From the NCBI RefSeq assembly GCF_002068095.1, contig NZ_LWIG01000057.1, positions 1 to 64,000 on the forward strand: 64,000 nucleotides of DNA, read 5' to 3'. This DNA is from Bradyrhizobium sacchari. Its GTDB lineage: Bacteria; Pseudomonadota; Alphaproteobacteria; Rhizobiales; Xanthobacteraceae. Positions 25,055 through 33,821 of the stretch are shown here, one piece after another (positions within the stretch are counted from its first letter, which is position 1; every line of letters starts with the position of its first letter). Both the position numbers and the translations under genes were made by a program. The notes under the pieces were generated by a model. The model saw only the letters and a program-made list of their open reading frames with translations, searched no databases and had not been told where the DNA came from.

Positions 25055-26905
25055 ATGTGCGGAATCGCCGGTATAGTCGAGGCCGAGAAGCCGGTTAGCT
25101 TTCAATTGGTGCAAAGCATGTGCGATGCGCTCGCACACCGCGGTCCGGACGACGCTGGTACCTGGCTCAGTCCTGATCGGCGGGTAGGCTTAGGTCATCG
25201 GCGCTTAGCCATAATCGATCTCAGCCCTCTCGGCCATCAGCCAATGAGCTCGGACGATGGCCAGATAACAATTGTCTTTAATGGTGAGATTTACAATTTT
25301 CAAGAAGTTCGAGCCGAACTTCAGGCGCGTGGCAATAGTTTTCGCAGCACAAGCGATACCGAGGTCGTGATCGCCGCGTATCGAACGTGGGGCCCCGCGT
25401 GTCTCGATCGTTTGGTCGGAATGTTCGCGCTCGCGATCTGGGACGGCACCAAACGACGCCTGTTCGTTACTCGCGATCGGGCCGGCGAAAAGCCTTTATT
25501 CTATTTGCACAAGAATGGCCGGTTTGCTTTCGCGTCCGAACTGAAAGCTATTCTCGTTGATCCGAAGATCCCACGGAGCATCAATCGCGAGGCGCTCGAC
25601 GATTACTTGGCGTATGGTTACGTGTCGGGGTCACTTTGCATCTTCGACGGATTCGCAAAGCTACCGCCGGGGCATTGGCTGACTTACGAACCCGATCTGG
25701 ATCGACTGCGGATCAGCAGATATTGGGACCTACCGATACGTTCCACCAACACCGCGCAGAGCGATTTGCAAGAGCTCACGAGCGATCTGGACGTACTGCT
25801 GACGCAGAGCGTGCGCTGCCAGCTCATCGCTGATGTGCCGATTGGCATCATGCTGAGCGGTGGCCTTGATTCGAGCCTCGTGACTGCCGCGGCGGTCAGG
25901 AGTTCGGGGCGGGCTGTTCGCACTTTCAACGTCGCGTTTCCAGGCTATCCGAGCTTCGACGAGTCGCACCACGCGCGTCGGGTCGCTGATTATCTCGGTT
26001 CAAACCATACTGAACTCGTCGCTGAGCCGGGCTCGGGCGAGTTCCTGCCTTCACTCATCCGTCAATATGACGAGCCTATCGCTGACAACTCGGTGCTTCC
26101 CACCTATCTGGTGAGTCGCGCAATTCGAAAGGAATGCGCTGTCGCCCTAGGAGGCGATGGCGGCGATGAACTCTTCGGTGGCTACATTCATCATCCTTGG
26201 CTTCTGAAGATCGCGCAGCTACGGAAGCTTGGTCTGCATCGGCTCGGATTGGAGGCACTTGCCGCAAAATCGATACCGTTGGGACTCGAAGGACGCAACG
26301 CGATCATGGGGCTACTCAGCTGCAATGAGCCACAAACAGCGCTGACGCGACTACTTGATCCGATTACGCGGTCGCGACTGACCGGCCGGCCGATGTCGGC
26401 TACCCCGGAACTTCGCCGCGCTGGATTGGAAACAGTCTGCGGTGGCATAGATGCGATTTGTGCCGCCGAGTTTCGCAGCTACTTACCGGATGACATTCTC
26501 GTCAAAGTCGATCGGGCCAGCATGCTCACATCCCTGGAGGTGCGCGCGCCGCTTCTGGATTATCGAATCGTCGAGTTTGCTTTTGGGCGGTTGCCCGGAA
26601 GATTCAAAGTCCAGGATGCTCGAAGAAAGATCATTTTGCGTGCTCTTGCACAGCGCTGGCTACCTCCCGACTTTGACAGTCACCGAAAGCAGGGTTTCTC
26701 GATCCCTCTGCATGAATGGTTCCAGGGGCCTTGGAGGCCACTCGTGGACGATCTCATCGCGACCGGTTCGCCACTTTTTGAAAAACGATTTTTGACGCGC
26801 CTCCTGTCAAGACTTCGTTCGACAGAGCGCGGAAGTCGCCGCTTATTTCAGCTCATGATGGTCGAGATGTGGCGCCGTGAGTATCGTGCTTCCGTGCCAG
26901 AATAG
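25055..26905 (+). CDS. asnB: Asparagine synthase-like glutamine amidotransferase
   Basis: A 616-residue protein. The ATG at 25055 gives MCGIAGIV with the N-terminal nucleophile Cys; the frame extending to 25001 would bury it and is rejected. Glutaminase motifs AHRGPDD, GHRRLAIIDLS and FNGEIYNF precede the PP-loop MLSGGLDSSL and GGDGGDELFGG. It is clearly a paralogue of the 8025 gene but diverged, with a longer C-terminal half. In this setting it may amidate a uronic acid or acylated sugar of the polymer. Classical asparagine synthesis is the alternative. Confidence 0.88.
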   Translation: MCGIAGIVEAEKPVSFQLVQSMCDALAHRGPDDAGTWLSPDRRVGLGHRRLAIIDLSPLGHQPMSSDDGQITIVFNGEIYNFQEVRAELQARGNSFRSTSDTEVVIAAYRTWGPACLDRLVGMFALAIWDGTKRRLFVTRDRAGEKPLFYLHKNGRFAFASELKAILVDPKIPRSINREALDDYLAYGYVSGSLCIFDGFAKLPPGHWLTYEPDLDRLRISRYWDLPIRSTNTAQSDLQELTSDLDVLLTQSVRCQLIADVPIGIMLSGGLDSSLVTAAAVRSSGRAVRTFNVAFPGYPSFDESHHARRVADYLGSNHTELVAEPGSGEFLPSLIRQYDEPIADNSVLPTYLVSRAIRKECAVALGGDGGDELFGGYIHHPWLLKIAQLRKLGLHRLGLEALAAKSIPLGLEGRNAIMGLLSCNEPQTALTRLLDPITRSRLTGRPMSATPELRRAGLETVCGGIDAICAAEFRSYLPDDILVKVDRASMLTSLEVRAPLLDYRIVEFAFGRLPGRFKVQDARRKIILRALAQRWLPPDFDSHRKQGFSIPLHEWFQGPWRPLVDDLIATGSPLFEKRFLTRLLSRLRSTERGSRRLFQLMMVEMWRREYRASVPE

Positions 26906-27463
26906 CTCGCAACTCGGTTCGAGCGTGTTCACCAGCAGTGCCTGCGCTCGGCGGATCCTGGCGCCGGCGTGATCATCGGCGGTGAAGCGTTCGTCCGCGA
27001 TGGCCGTACTGTCGTCATCTGCGCATCCATAGTCCGCACCGGCTACGAACAGGAACTCGGCACCTGCCGCCAATAGCAATAGAGCGGCCAATCTGCCCCT
27101 TCCAACGGCCTGCGGTCGCCCTGCCGCCATCGACCGGATGTGCCGGAAGCTTAGCGGAGGCCGGCAAAACGGGCAATAAGTGGGTAACTACGATGGTCGA
27201 TTGAGCCGCGACCACGCGAGACTAGATTCGGGCGGCAATGGAAGCGCCCGTCCCGATGGGTTCGATGAGCATGATAGAGAACCGATCAATCGAACTGTGC
27301 GGAAGAAGGCATCGAGCGGTTGGACGTCAATGAGAGAACGGAACGTAATCTTGCGGATCGCCTGTCGGAACGGCTACTCGGACGGTCGTTCACGTGCTGC
27401 CTTCCGCCACCAAATTTGAAAGACTTTCACCTCGGTGACGACGTTCGTACAGGGAATGACGCC
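26906..27463. other. Intergenic region
   Basis: About 560 bases. A minus-strand frame 27130-26843 begins with a signal-peptide-like stretch (RLAALLLLAAGAEFLFVAGA), but it overlaps the AsnB 3' end and matches nothing I know, so it is not called. The promoter for the export gene at 27464 is expected here. Confidence 0.4.
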
Positions 27464-28837
27464 ATGCCGAACTCCAGACTGCGCAATAGCTTCTATTCTG
27501 GCAGCGACCTGGGACGTTGCATCAAATGGGCCTTGGTGGCTGTTGGCCTGACAATTTCCGCCACTCAAGCAAAGGCGGAATATCTGGTAAACGTCGGAGA
27601 TGTGCTGGAGGTTGCGGTGGCGGGCGTGCCGGAGCTGCGGCATCGTGCCCCCGTGCAAATGGACGGGAATGTTTCGTTGCCACTGGTCGGAACGCTTCCA
27701 GTGGCGGGCCTGCCCTTGCCCCAGATCCGAGCCAAAATCGGGGCTGCACTTGCGCGCAAGGTATTTCGACAGAGGACGTCCGATGGACGTGAGACGGTCG
27801 TCGTGATCGACGCAGACGAGGTCACGACGATCATCGCCGAATACAAGCCTGTATACGTAAATGGCGATGTATCAAAGCCGGGTGAGTACCCTTATCGTCC
27901 GTCTATCACCGCACGCCAAGTCGTCGCGGTGGCGGGCGGTTACGACATCATGCATATGAGAATGAACAACCCGTATCTCGAGTCAGCAGACCTGAGAAGC
28001 GAATATGGTTCGCTTTGGACAGAACTGGCCAAAGAACAAGCGCGTATGTGGCGCATCAAGACCGAACTTGGAGAGGGAGCCCATATCACTCCAGGCGCTC
28101 TGATGGACGCGCCCTTAGCTCGATCGGCGATTTCGGAAATCGTTAATGCAGAAGGGGAGTATCTGAAGACCAAGCAGAGTGATTATCAGCAGGAAAAGAC
28201 GTACCTTCAGCGCGGCATTCGACAGGGAGACGACGAGGTCCGCGTGCTGTCAGAGCAGCAGAAGAAGGATGAAGAAGGACTTCAGGGAGATCTTGAAGAA
28301 CTGCAGAAGGTGACCGAGCTCTTCGGCAAGGGTTCCTTGATCAGCCCTCGCGTTACGGATGCGCGTCGCGCAGTGCTGCTGTCATCAACCCGGAAGCTGC
28401 AAACCTCTGCGCAACTGCTGCAAGTCAAGAAGCAGCAGGACGAGTTCGTCAGGAAGCTGGCGAAACTAGATGACCAGCGGAGGCTCGACCTGCTCCGCGA
28501 GCTGCAAGATACCAGCGTGAAGCTCAATCAAATTCGCGAGAAGCTGCAGAGCGTCGGCGAGAAGCTTCAATACACTGCGATGGTTCGATCACAACTCGTG
28601 CGAGGCGCCGGAAACCACGCGGAGATTGCCATCGTCCGGAAGGGTGACAAGGGGCCGGAACGGATCATCGCAAGCGAAGATACCGAGTTGCAACCGGGTG
28701 ACGCCGTGGAGGTCAGCCTCCAATACCAGGATGGTCCTGCCGTCCCTCCCCGAAGGGTAGGCAGTTCAGATATTCCATCAGGGACAAGCCGGACCGATGC
28801 GACCGCAGGCGATTCGGTGCGCGTGGGGCAGAGATGA
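27464..28837 (+). CDS. Polysaccharide export protein, Wza/ExoF family
   Basis: A 457-residue protein. A signal peptide is visible (ALVAVGLTISATQAKA), followed at once by the poly-export domain YLVNVGDVLEVAVAGVPEL...VSLPLVGTLPVAG. An SLBB-like part follows (YKPVYVNGDVSKPGEYPYRP, VAVAGGYD). A long coiled coil (about residues 240-390) is typical of the rhizobial ExoF branch and of its partner co-polymerases. A final SLBB-like block (EIAIVRKGDKGPERI...LQPGDAVEV) ends the protein. It should form the outer-membrane channel of the export system. The longer frame from 27320 lacks a ribosome site; the ATG at 27464 precedes the signal peptide directly. The matching inner-membrane co-polymerase is not intact in this window. 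Confidence 0.87.
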   Translation: MPNSRLRNSFYSGSDLGRCIKWALVAVGLTISATQAKAEYLVNVGDVLEVAVAGVPELRHRAPVQMDGNVSLPLVGTLPVAGLPLPQIRAKIGAALARKVFRQRTSDGRETVVVIDADEVTTIIAEYKPVYVNGDVSKPGEYPYRPSITARQVVAVAGGYDIMHMRMNNPYLESADLRSEYGSLWTELAKEQARMWRIKTELGEGAHITPGALMDAPLARSAISEIVNAEGEYLKTKQSDYQQEKTYLQRGIRQGDDEVRVLSEQQKKDEEGLQGDLEELQKVTELFGKGSLISPRVTDARRAVLLSSTRKLQTSAQLLQVKKQQDEFVRKLAKLDDQRRLDLLRELQDTSVKLNQIREKLQSVGEKLQYTAMVRSQLVRGAGNHAEIAIVRKGDKGPERIIASEDTELQPGDAVEVSLQYQDGPAVPPRRVGSSDIPSGTSRTDATAGDSVRVGQR

Positions 28838-28852
28838 TAAGACGATTGGCGG

Positions 28853-29325
28853 ATCGCCAATCTGCGCTACTTCAATCCGGTTGGCGCGCACGAAAGCGGG
28901 CTCATCGGAGAACGCCCGCTGGGCGTTCCCAACCACTTGCTACCGTTTGTGGCGCAGGTTGCTGCAGATTGGGAAGACGACTATGAAATGCCCGATGGCA
29001 CCGGAATCAGCGACTTCATTCATGTAGTCGATCTCGCATCCGGGCATTTGAGTGCCTTGCGCCACCTCGGACGGCCCGGCGTGCTCACGATCAATCTTGG
29101 CACGGGCAACGGCAGCAGCGTTCTGGACGTCGTTCGCACATTCGAGGCAGCGAGCGGGCGCTCGGTCCCCTAAGAAATCAGGGAGCGCCGGGCCGGTGAC
29201 GTCGCCGTCTGCTTTGCAGACCCGACCTCTGCGCGCGAGGTATTGGGTTGGAGATCGACCCGGTCGTCGTAGCAAATGTATACGAACCATTGGGGTTGGC
29301 AGCTGCAAAACCCCGACGGTTATAA
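28853..29325 (+). pseudogene. UDP-glucose 4-epimerase (galE) 3' fragment
   Basis: The plus-strand frame from 28853 reads LRYFNPVGAHESGLIGE, GVPNHLLPFVAQVA, a DGTGISDFIHVVDLASGHL block and INLGTGNGSSVLDVVRTFE. All are C-terminal GalE motifs. In-frame stops are TAA at 29171 (where GalE has the VPYEI tyrosine) and TAG at 29270, after which HWGWQLQNPDGY still matches the GalE tail. About nine codons are missing between VAADWE and DDYEMPDG. The N-terminal two thirds, including the NAD-binding motif and catalytic Tyr, are absent. It is therefore dead. Confidence 0.85.
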
Positions 29326-29541
29326 TGGTAGCGAGCTTCCGAAATTTCAGGAGCGGTCCGGGCATTTCCGCCGTCACGGCTGAGTGTGTGCCCGAAGGTG
29401 TTCGAACGGGCAGCGAAGGCTCCGACCGAATGAGCGTGTACGACAAAGCATACCGCTCATCAGAGGTAGCTCGTAATGACCCAAAATCTCCAAGCCGCAG
29501 AGCGAGGCTACAGGTAAGATGCTCTCGCATGGGGATTTCCG

Positions 29542-29757
29542 ATGCCACACTATCGTGCATTCGTTCTGGACGAACACGGCCAATTGGGGGGCGTGGTCAA
29601 CCTTCACTGCCCAGATGACGCGTCCGCGACCGAGCGGGCTGGGCGGTTGGCGGACGGCCACGAGGTTCAACTCTGGCGGTTGGTTGCCGAGCTCAAGTTT
29701 GGCGATCCGCGGCAGCGACCCAAGCGGCGCCGGAACTCCCGCGCACCAATGCACTGA
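29542..29757 (+). CDS. Small conserved hypothetical protein
   Basis: A 71-residue protein starting MPHYRAFVLDEHG and continuing CPDDASATERAGRLADGHEVQLW. I recognise the pattern MPHYR..LD..G..........DD..A...A..L.DGH.VELW from many short Bradyrhizobium-type proteins of unknown function. Those usually stop soon after a short R-x-V-x-x-L ending; here the last 20 residues (KRRRNSRAPMH) look unrelated, so the 3' end may be frameshifted. The ribosome site (GGGGA) is modest. No function can be assigned. Confidence 0.6.
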   Translation: MPHYRAFVLDEHGQLGGVVNLHCPDDASATERAGRLADGHEVQLWRLVAELKFGDPRQRPKRRRNSRAPMH

Positions 29758-29995
29758 GCTCGATTGAGCGTTGCGCGTTTGTCTCGCAGTCAGCTCCGCT
29801 GACAATCTGCATACGGTTCGACTGTGACCTCCTCGCCGGCTCGCGCATCAGCGACGCCGTGCCAACGGTAGACGCCGGTAAACCGCCTGGCCGTGGCAGC
29901 GGCTGACGTGCGCGGCTCGCCGCGTTTGAGAGAAGGAGCCGATCCGCCCCGGCATGTGGCTCGCAGGACGCCTTCGAGGCCGATCAGCCTGCCCG
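29758..29995. other. Intergenic region
   Basis: Short overlapping frames only. No supported gene or clear terminator lies between the 29542 gene and the convergent VanZ-like gene. Confidence 0.3.
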
Positions 29996-30376
29996 TTAAG
30001 GACGTTCGCGCGTCAATTGGTCGGGATCTCCGCCAAATTGCGCCATGATCCGGTCGGCAGCTGCGAGCAACGCGAAGCCGACGCAGAGCGAGAGCGCGTC
30101 GACCATAAAATCCCCAAACCTCGCGTGCCGTCCCGGCACCCATAGTTGCATGATCTCGAGCAGGCCGATCAACGCAACGGCAACCACTGAAGCAGTCCAG
30201 CGGCGCTGCGGATAGGCAAGCCCGAAGACGATCCCGACCAGAAGGAAGGCGAGCGCGTGATCGGCGTGCTGTCCGAAAACAGGGTGAGGCCGAACGTCCC
30301 GAGGTCCGAGCGTTACGAAAGTGACAGCGGCCGCGAGCAGCCACGCGACGAACCGAAGAAGAGCGCTAATAATCAC
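29996..30376 (-). CDS. VanZ-like small membrane protein
   Basis: With the GTG at 30376 the product is 126 residues with four hydrophobic segments: VIISALLRFVAWLLAAAVTF, ALAFLLVGIVFGLAY, VVAVALIGLLEIMQL and DALSLCVGFALLAA. LGPRDVRPHP and GRHARFGDFMVDAL fit the VanZ-like family, which often sits next to exopolysaccharide genes. A longer frame begins at a TTG at 30526, but the extra 50 residues are hydrophilic and unlike the family. The function of these proteins in polysaccharide loci is unknown. The start is uncertain. Confidence 0.7.
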   Translation of the reverse strand: MIISALLRFVAWLLAAAVTFVTLGPRDVRPHPVFGQHADHALAFLLVGIVFGLAYPQRRWTASVVAVALIGLLEIMQLWVPGRHARFGDFMVDALSLCVGFALLAAADRIMAQFGGDPDQLTRERP

Positions 30377-31247
30377 CAGAGCGTCTCGATTGGTAGCCCC
30401 AGCCGGGGGGTTCTGAGACTCGACTTCAAGAACATGCTCCCTCCACTCCGCGACAACGGCAACGTCAATAACCGCCCCCTTCAGCAAGTATTCTTCGTAC
30501 ACCGCGCCTAGGCCGCGAACCTTCAACGATCCAGTCGGCTACAGGCTCCCGGCTCGAAGCAGATCGACCTGCCCGCGCTGAGCTTGCGGACTGCAGCAGG
30601 GTGTGTTCGTACGCGATTGCATCATGTAGCGGCGCTGGGCTCCGAGCGCTGGGACACTAGGTCGATCGTTACCACCTGCTCCCGACATACGAGTGCAGAA
30701 TTCCTGATGTGCGTGAACGAAAGGAGAGTACTCCAAAAGGATCGGACACTGAGCCAAAATCCGGGCCTTTCTGCAACGGCTCGGCGATGCGGGCTTGCGC
30801 GCTTTGCTCTGGATCGGCACAGGCCGATTAGGTGCGAAATATCATTGGACGCTCGACATACAATTTCAAATAGCGGTTGGTGCAGGCTGATCCGCACAGG
30901 GAGTACCCATCCATGGCAGTTGTTAAGCGCTGCTTCTTGGAAACAATATCTCTGCTTTCCTCGCGATTGAGGGCATCGCAATGGCGACCCTCAGAATTGA
31001 AAGCAATGCAATGACGATCCAGGCAGGCGCTACTCGCGGGCGCGGGAATTGGACGCCCCAGGCTCGAGCCCGCTGACGCCATCGCATTGTTCACGGCGTG
31101 GATGATCGGGCTAATCCGTAGCCTAACCCCAAAGTGGTGGGAGGGTCCTCCATGCGAGCTATATGATTCGCATAAAGATGGAGCGCATAATGAGGCATCT
31201 GAAAGCATCTGAAGGATATCAGATCGCCAAGCGACAGGTACTTGCAG
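30377..31247. other. Intergenic region at right border of polysaccharide locus
   Basis: About 870 bases without a supported gene. Several frames exist on both strands but none shows a domain, signal peptide plus ribosome site, or consistent codon use. The sequence is lower in GC than the genes to the right. It is likely the decayed boundary between the polysaccharide locus and the exported-protein genes, and it should contain the promoter for 31248. Confidence 0.4.
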
Positions 31248-33779
31248 ATGGCTCGCACGGTCATGCTCAGCGGCGAAGTGAAGATCTCCCTCGCGCGGGG
31301 GAGATCCGCTCCCCGGTGGATGGCAGCGGTCATCCTCGCTATGACATGGGCGTCGGAAACTGAGGCTTCCCAGGATCAGGCACGACACCTCTCAGACGCG
31401 CAACTGGCAACGACTGCCCACAATCTGGATTCTGACGAGTTCAAGAAGTTGCTGCCGAGCCCGGGTGGCGGCGACAAATCGATACAGGTTGCACAAGCAC
31501 CAACTAGCGACACAGGGGCCCTGCAGCAGCCCCCTAAACAGCAACGCGACTGGCCAGAGTCCCTGTCATGCGAACTTGCCCTTGCAAGGCGCGACATCGC
31601 GTTGCTGCAACGTCTGGAGCAGGAGCACGATCGGGCCGAGCGGCTGGCGCAGGGTCTTGAAACTGCGCGGCGCGAGATCGAAGCCCAAAAGGCGTTAGCG
31701 GCGAAGGCCATCGAGGACGCTTCCCGACTGAAGGAAGCTTCCCGACGGAATCAAGCGGGCGAGAGTGGCGCGGCTGAGCTGCAAACATCGCTGCAGCAAG
31801 AGCGCGAGCGGTCGGCGCGGCTGGAGCAGGATCTCGCAGCCGCGCGGCGCGATGTCGAAACCAAGACCGCGCTGGCGACGAAGGCTGGTGAGGAAACGTC
31901 CCGGCTGAAACAGGCGGACGAAAGCGCCGCCGCGGAGCTGCAGACATCGCTCCAGGAGGAGCGCGAGCGATCGGCGCGGCTGGAGCAGGATCTCGCAGCC
32001 GCGCGGCGCGATGTCGAAACCCAGACTGCGCTGGCGACGAAAGCAGGTGAGGAAACGTCCCGGCTGAAACAGGCGGGTGAAAGCGGCGCCGCGGAGCTGC
32101 AGACATCGCTCCAGGAGGAGCGCGAGCGGTCGGCGCGGCTGGAGCAGGATCTCGCAGCCGCGGTCCGCGATGTCCAAACCCAGACTGCGCTGGTGGCGAA
32201 AGCAGGCGAAGAAACGTCCCAACTGAAACAGGCGGGCGAAAGCGGTGCAGCGGAGCTGCAGAAGGAGCGCGGGCGATCGGCGCGGCTGGAGCAGGATCTC
32301 GCAGCCGCGCGGGGCGATCTCGAAACCCAGACTGCTCTGGCGACGAAAGCAGGTGAGGAAACTTTGCGGCTGAAACAGGCGGGCGAACGCGGCGCCGCGG
32401 AATTCCAGAAGACGCTGCAGCAGGAGCGCGGGCGCTCGGTGCGGCTGGAGCAGGATCTGGCAGCCGCGCGGCAAGATGCCGAAACCCAGTCTGCGCTGGC
32501 GGCAAGAGCAAGCGAGGAACTTTCGCAGCGAAGCGCTGCGGAGGCCAGTGCATTGAGGCAATCGATGCAGAAAGAGCGCCCCGGGGCCGACACGCCTGAG
32601 CAGGATCTTTCCCTGACAAGAACCGCTATTTATGCATACCAGATACAAACGGCACCGGTGGCGAAAGCCGACGAGAACGCCTCCCTACCGAAAGTGGCAG
32701 GAGAAAGCAGCGCAGCACAGTTGCAAAGCTCCCTGAAACAGGAGCAGGATCGGATCGGCCAACTCGAGCAGGCGCTTGCGGCTGCGCGACGAGACATTGA
32801 TGCGCAGACGGCGCTGGCGGCAAATGCCAACGAGGAAGTCGCCAAGCTGACGCAAGCAGCCAAGGCTGGCGCCGCGGAGCAGAGACGGTCGATGCAGAAG
32901 GAGCGCGAGAGAGCCGATGCGCTGGCGCAGGATCTCTCGATCGCTCGCAGCAAGGTCTACGCATACGAAGCCCAAGCGGCCAAAGCCAGCGAGGAAGCGG
33001 CACAGCTCAGCCAGACGGCGGCGAGCAATACGGCCTCGCTGGAGCAGTCGCAGCGGCGCGAGCGCGAGCGGGCTGAACAGCTGGCCCGGGACTTTGCGAA
33101 AGCAAGCCGCGAGCTCGACGCGCAGACCGAACGGGCGTCCAAGGCGAGCGAGGACGTGGCACGGATCAAGCAGGCTGTAGAGCGCGAATCGGCCGAGCTG
33201 CGGAGCCTGTTGCAGCGTGAGCGCGAGCGCGCCGAGGGGTTGGAAAGGGATCTGACACTGGCGCGTCGGGATAACGGCGCGCTTGCGGCGAAGACTCTCT
33301 CCGCTGCGCCTCCGCCGGCTACCACCGGCAAGGCCGCGCGCGAGGAGCCACCGTCGGTGCCGGCGCGGCCAATCCAAAACCGGCCTACGCAAGATGGACT
33401 CGTCCACGACAAGCCCACCCAACCGAAATCTGTCGGAGACAGACCAGTCCAAGACAAGGCCATATCGGCGCGTAGCCAGGGCGATGCTGAGGTCCAGTCT
33501 AACAACAGCGCGCAGGCGGAGAAACTGGTCGCGCGCGCGAGCGCATTACTTGAACAGGGAGACATCGGCTCGGCGCGGATCGTGCTGGAGCGCGCCGCTG
33601 AGATGGGGAGCGCGAAAGCAAGCTTCGCGCTCGCGGAAACCTACGATCCGCTGATCCTGCCGAATTTCGGAACGTTCGGAACGCAAGGGGATTCCACTAA
33701 AGCGCGAGATCTTTATGCGCGAGCCGAAGCCGGGGGCATCAAGGAAGCAAAAGCGCGATACGAAGCGTTGCGCCGATAG
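31248..33779 (+). CDS. Exported coiled-coil repeat protein with C-terminal Sel1/TPR-like unit
   Basis: An 843-residue protein. A hydrophobic stretch near residues 25-42 (WMAAVILAMTWASETEAS) looks like a signal peptide. From about residue 110 to 690 the sequence is charged heptad coiled coil made of tandem units such as ELQTSLQEERERSARLEQDL followed by AAARRDVETQTALATKAGEE. A Pro/Lys/Gln-rich linker follows, then a short Sel1/TPR-like end (ASALLEQGDIGSARIVLERA, ARDLYARAEAGG). It probably forms a long rod in the periplasm. Function is unknown; its position next to the polysaccharide locus suggests an envelope role. The start could be the TTG at 31242 or the ATG at 31248. Confidence 0.75.
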   Translation: MARTVMLSGEVKISLARGRSAPRWMAAVILAMTWASETEASQDQARHLSDAQLATTAHNLDSDEFKKLLPSPGGGDKSIQVAQAPTSDTGALQQPPKQQRDWPESLSCELALARRDIALLQRLEQEHDRAERLAQGLETARREIEAQKALAAKAIEDASRLKEASRRNQAGESGAAELQTSLQQERERSARLEQDLAAARRDVETKTALATKAGEETSRLKQADESAAAELQTSLQEERERSARLEQDLAAARRDVETQTALATKAGEETSRLKQAGESGAAELQTSLQEERERSARLEQDLAAAVRDVQTQTALVAKAGEETSQLKQAGESGAAELQKERGRSARLEQDLAAARGDLETQTALATKAGEETLRLKQAGERGAAEFQKTLQQERGRSVRLEQDLAAARQDAETQSALAARASEELSQRSAAEASALRQSMQKERPGADTPEQDLSLTRTAIYAYQIQTAPVAKADENASLPKVAGESSAAQLQSSLKQEQDRIGQLEQALAAARRDIDAQTALAANANEEVAKLTQAAKAGAAEQRRSMQKERERADALAQDLSIARSKVYAYEAQAAKASEEAAQLSQTAASNTASLEQSQRRERERAEQLARDFAKASRELDAQTERASKASEDVARIKQAVERESAELRSLLQRERERAEGLERDLTLARRDNGALAAKTLSAAPPPATTGKAAREEPPSVPARPIQNRPTQDGLVHDKPTQPKSVGDRPVQDKAISARSQGDAEVQSNNSAQAEKLVARASALLEQGDIGSARIVLERAAEMGSAKASFALAETYDPLILPNFGTFGTQGDSTKARDLYARAEAGGIKEAKARYEALRR
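31776..32558 (+). repeat. Tandem 159-bp coding repeats (53-residue coiled-coil units)
   Basis: The GAGCTGCA-A/G-ACATCGCT start of the unit recurs at 31776, 31935, 32094 and 32253, a spacing of exactly 159 bases. The fourth unit is 12 bases shorter, so the fifth starts at 32400 (as GAATTCCAG). Between the second and third units long stretches are identical. Weaker copies continue to about 33250. The repeat keeps the reading frame and lies wholly within the coiled-coil gene. Confidence 0.9.
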
Positions 33780-33821
33780 AAAGCCCAAACACGGATGCAG
33801 CGTGCGTAAAGGAGTTCGTCG

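Noticed and set aside
26843..27130. 95-codon minus-strand frame with a signal-peptide-like start
   Set aside because: It overlaps the AsnB 3' end, has no ribosome site and no known relatives; mentioned only in the intergenic entry.
30828..31388. 186-codon minus-strand frame right of the VanZ-like gene
   Set aside because: Overlaps the start of the coiled-coil gene, has no ribosome site and no motif.
31776..32558. Regular repeats considered as a CRISPR array
   Set aside because: Units are 159 bases, contiguous, in frame and coding, without short repeat/spacer alternation and without cas genes.
31534..32648. Long minus-strand frames (361 and 317 codons) over the repeat region
   Set aside because: They mirror the tandem coding repeats of the plus-strand coiled-coil gene; products are low-complexity Ala/Pro/Arg/Ser or Leu/Cys repeats and no ribosome sites are seen.
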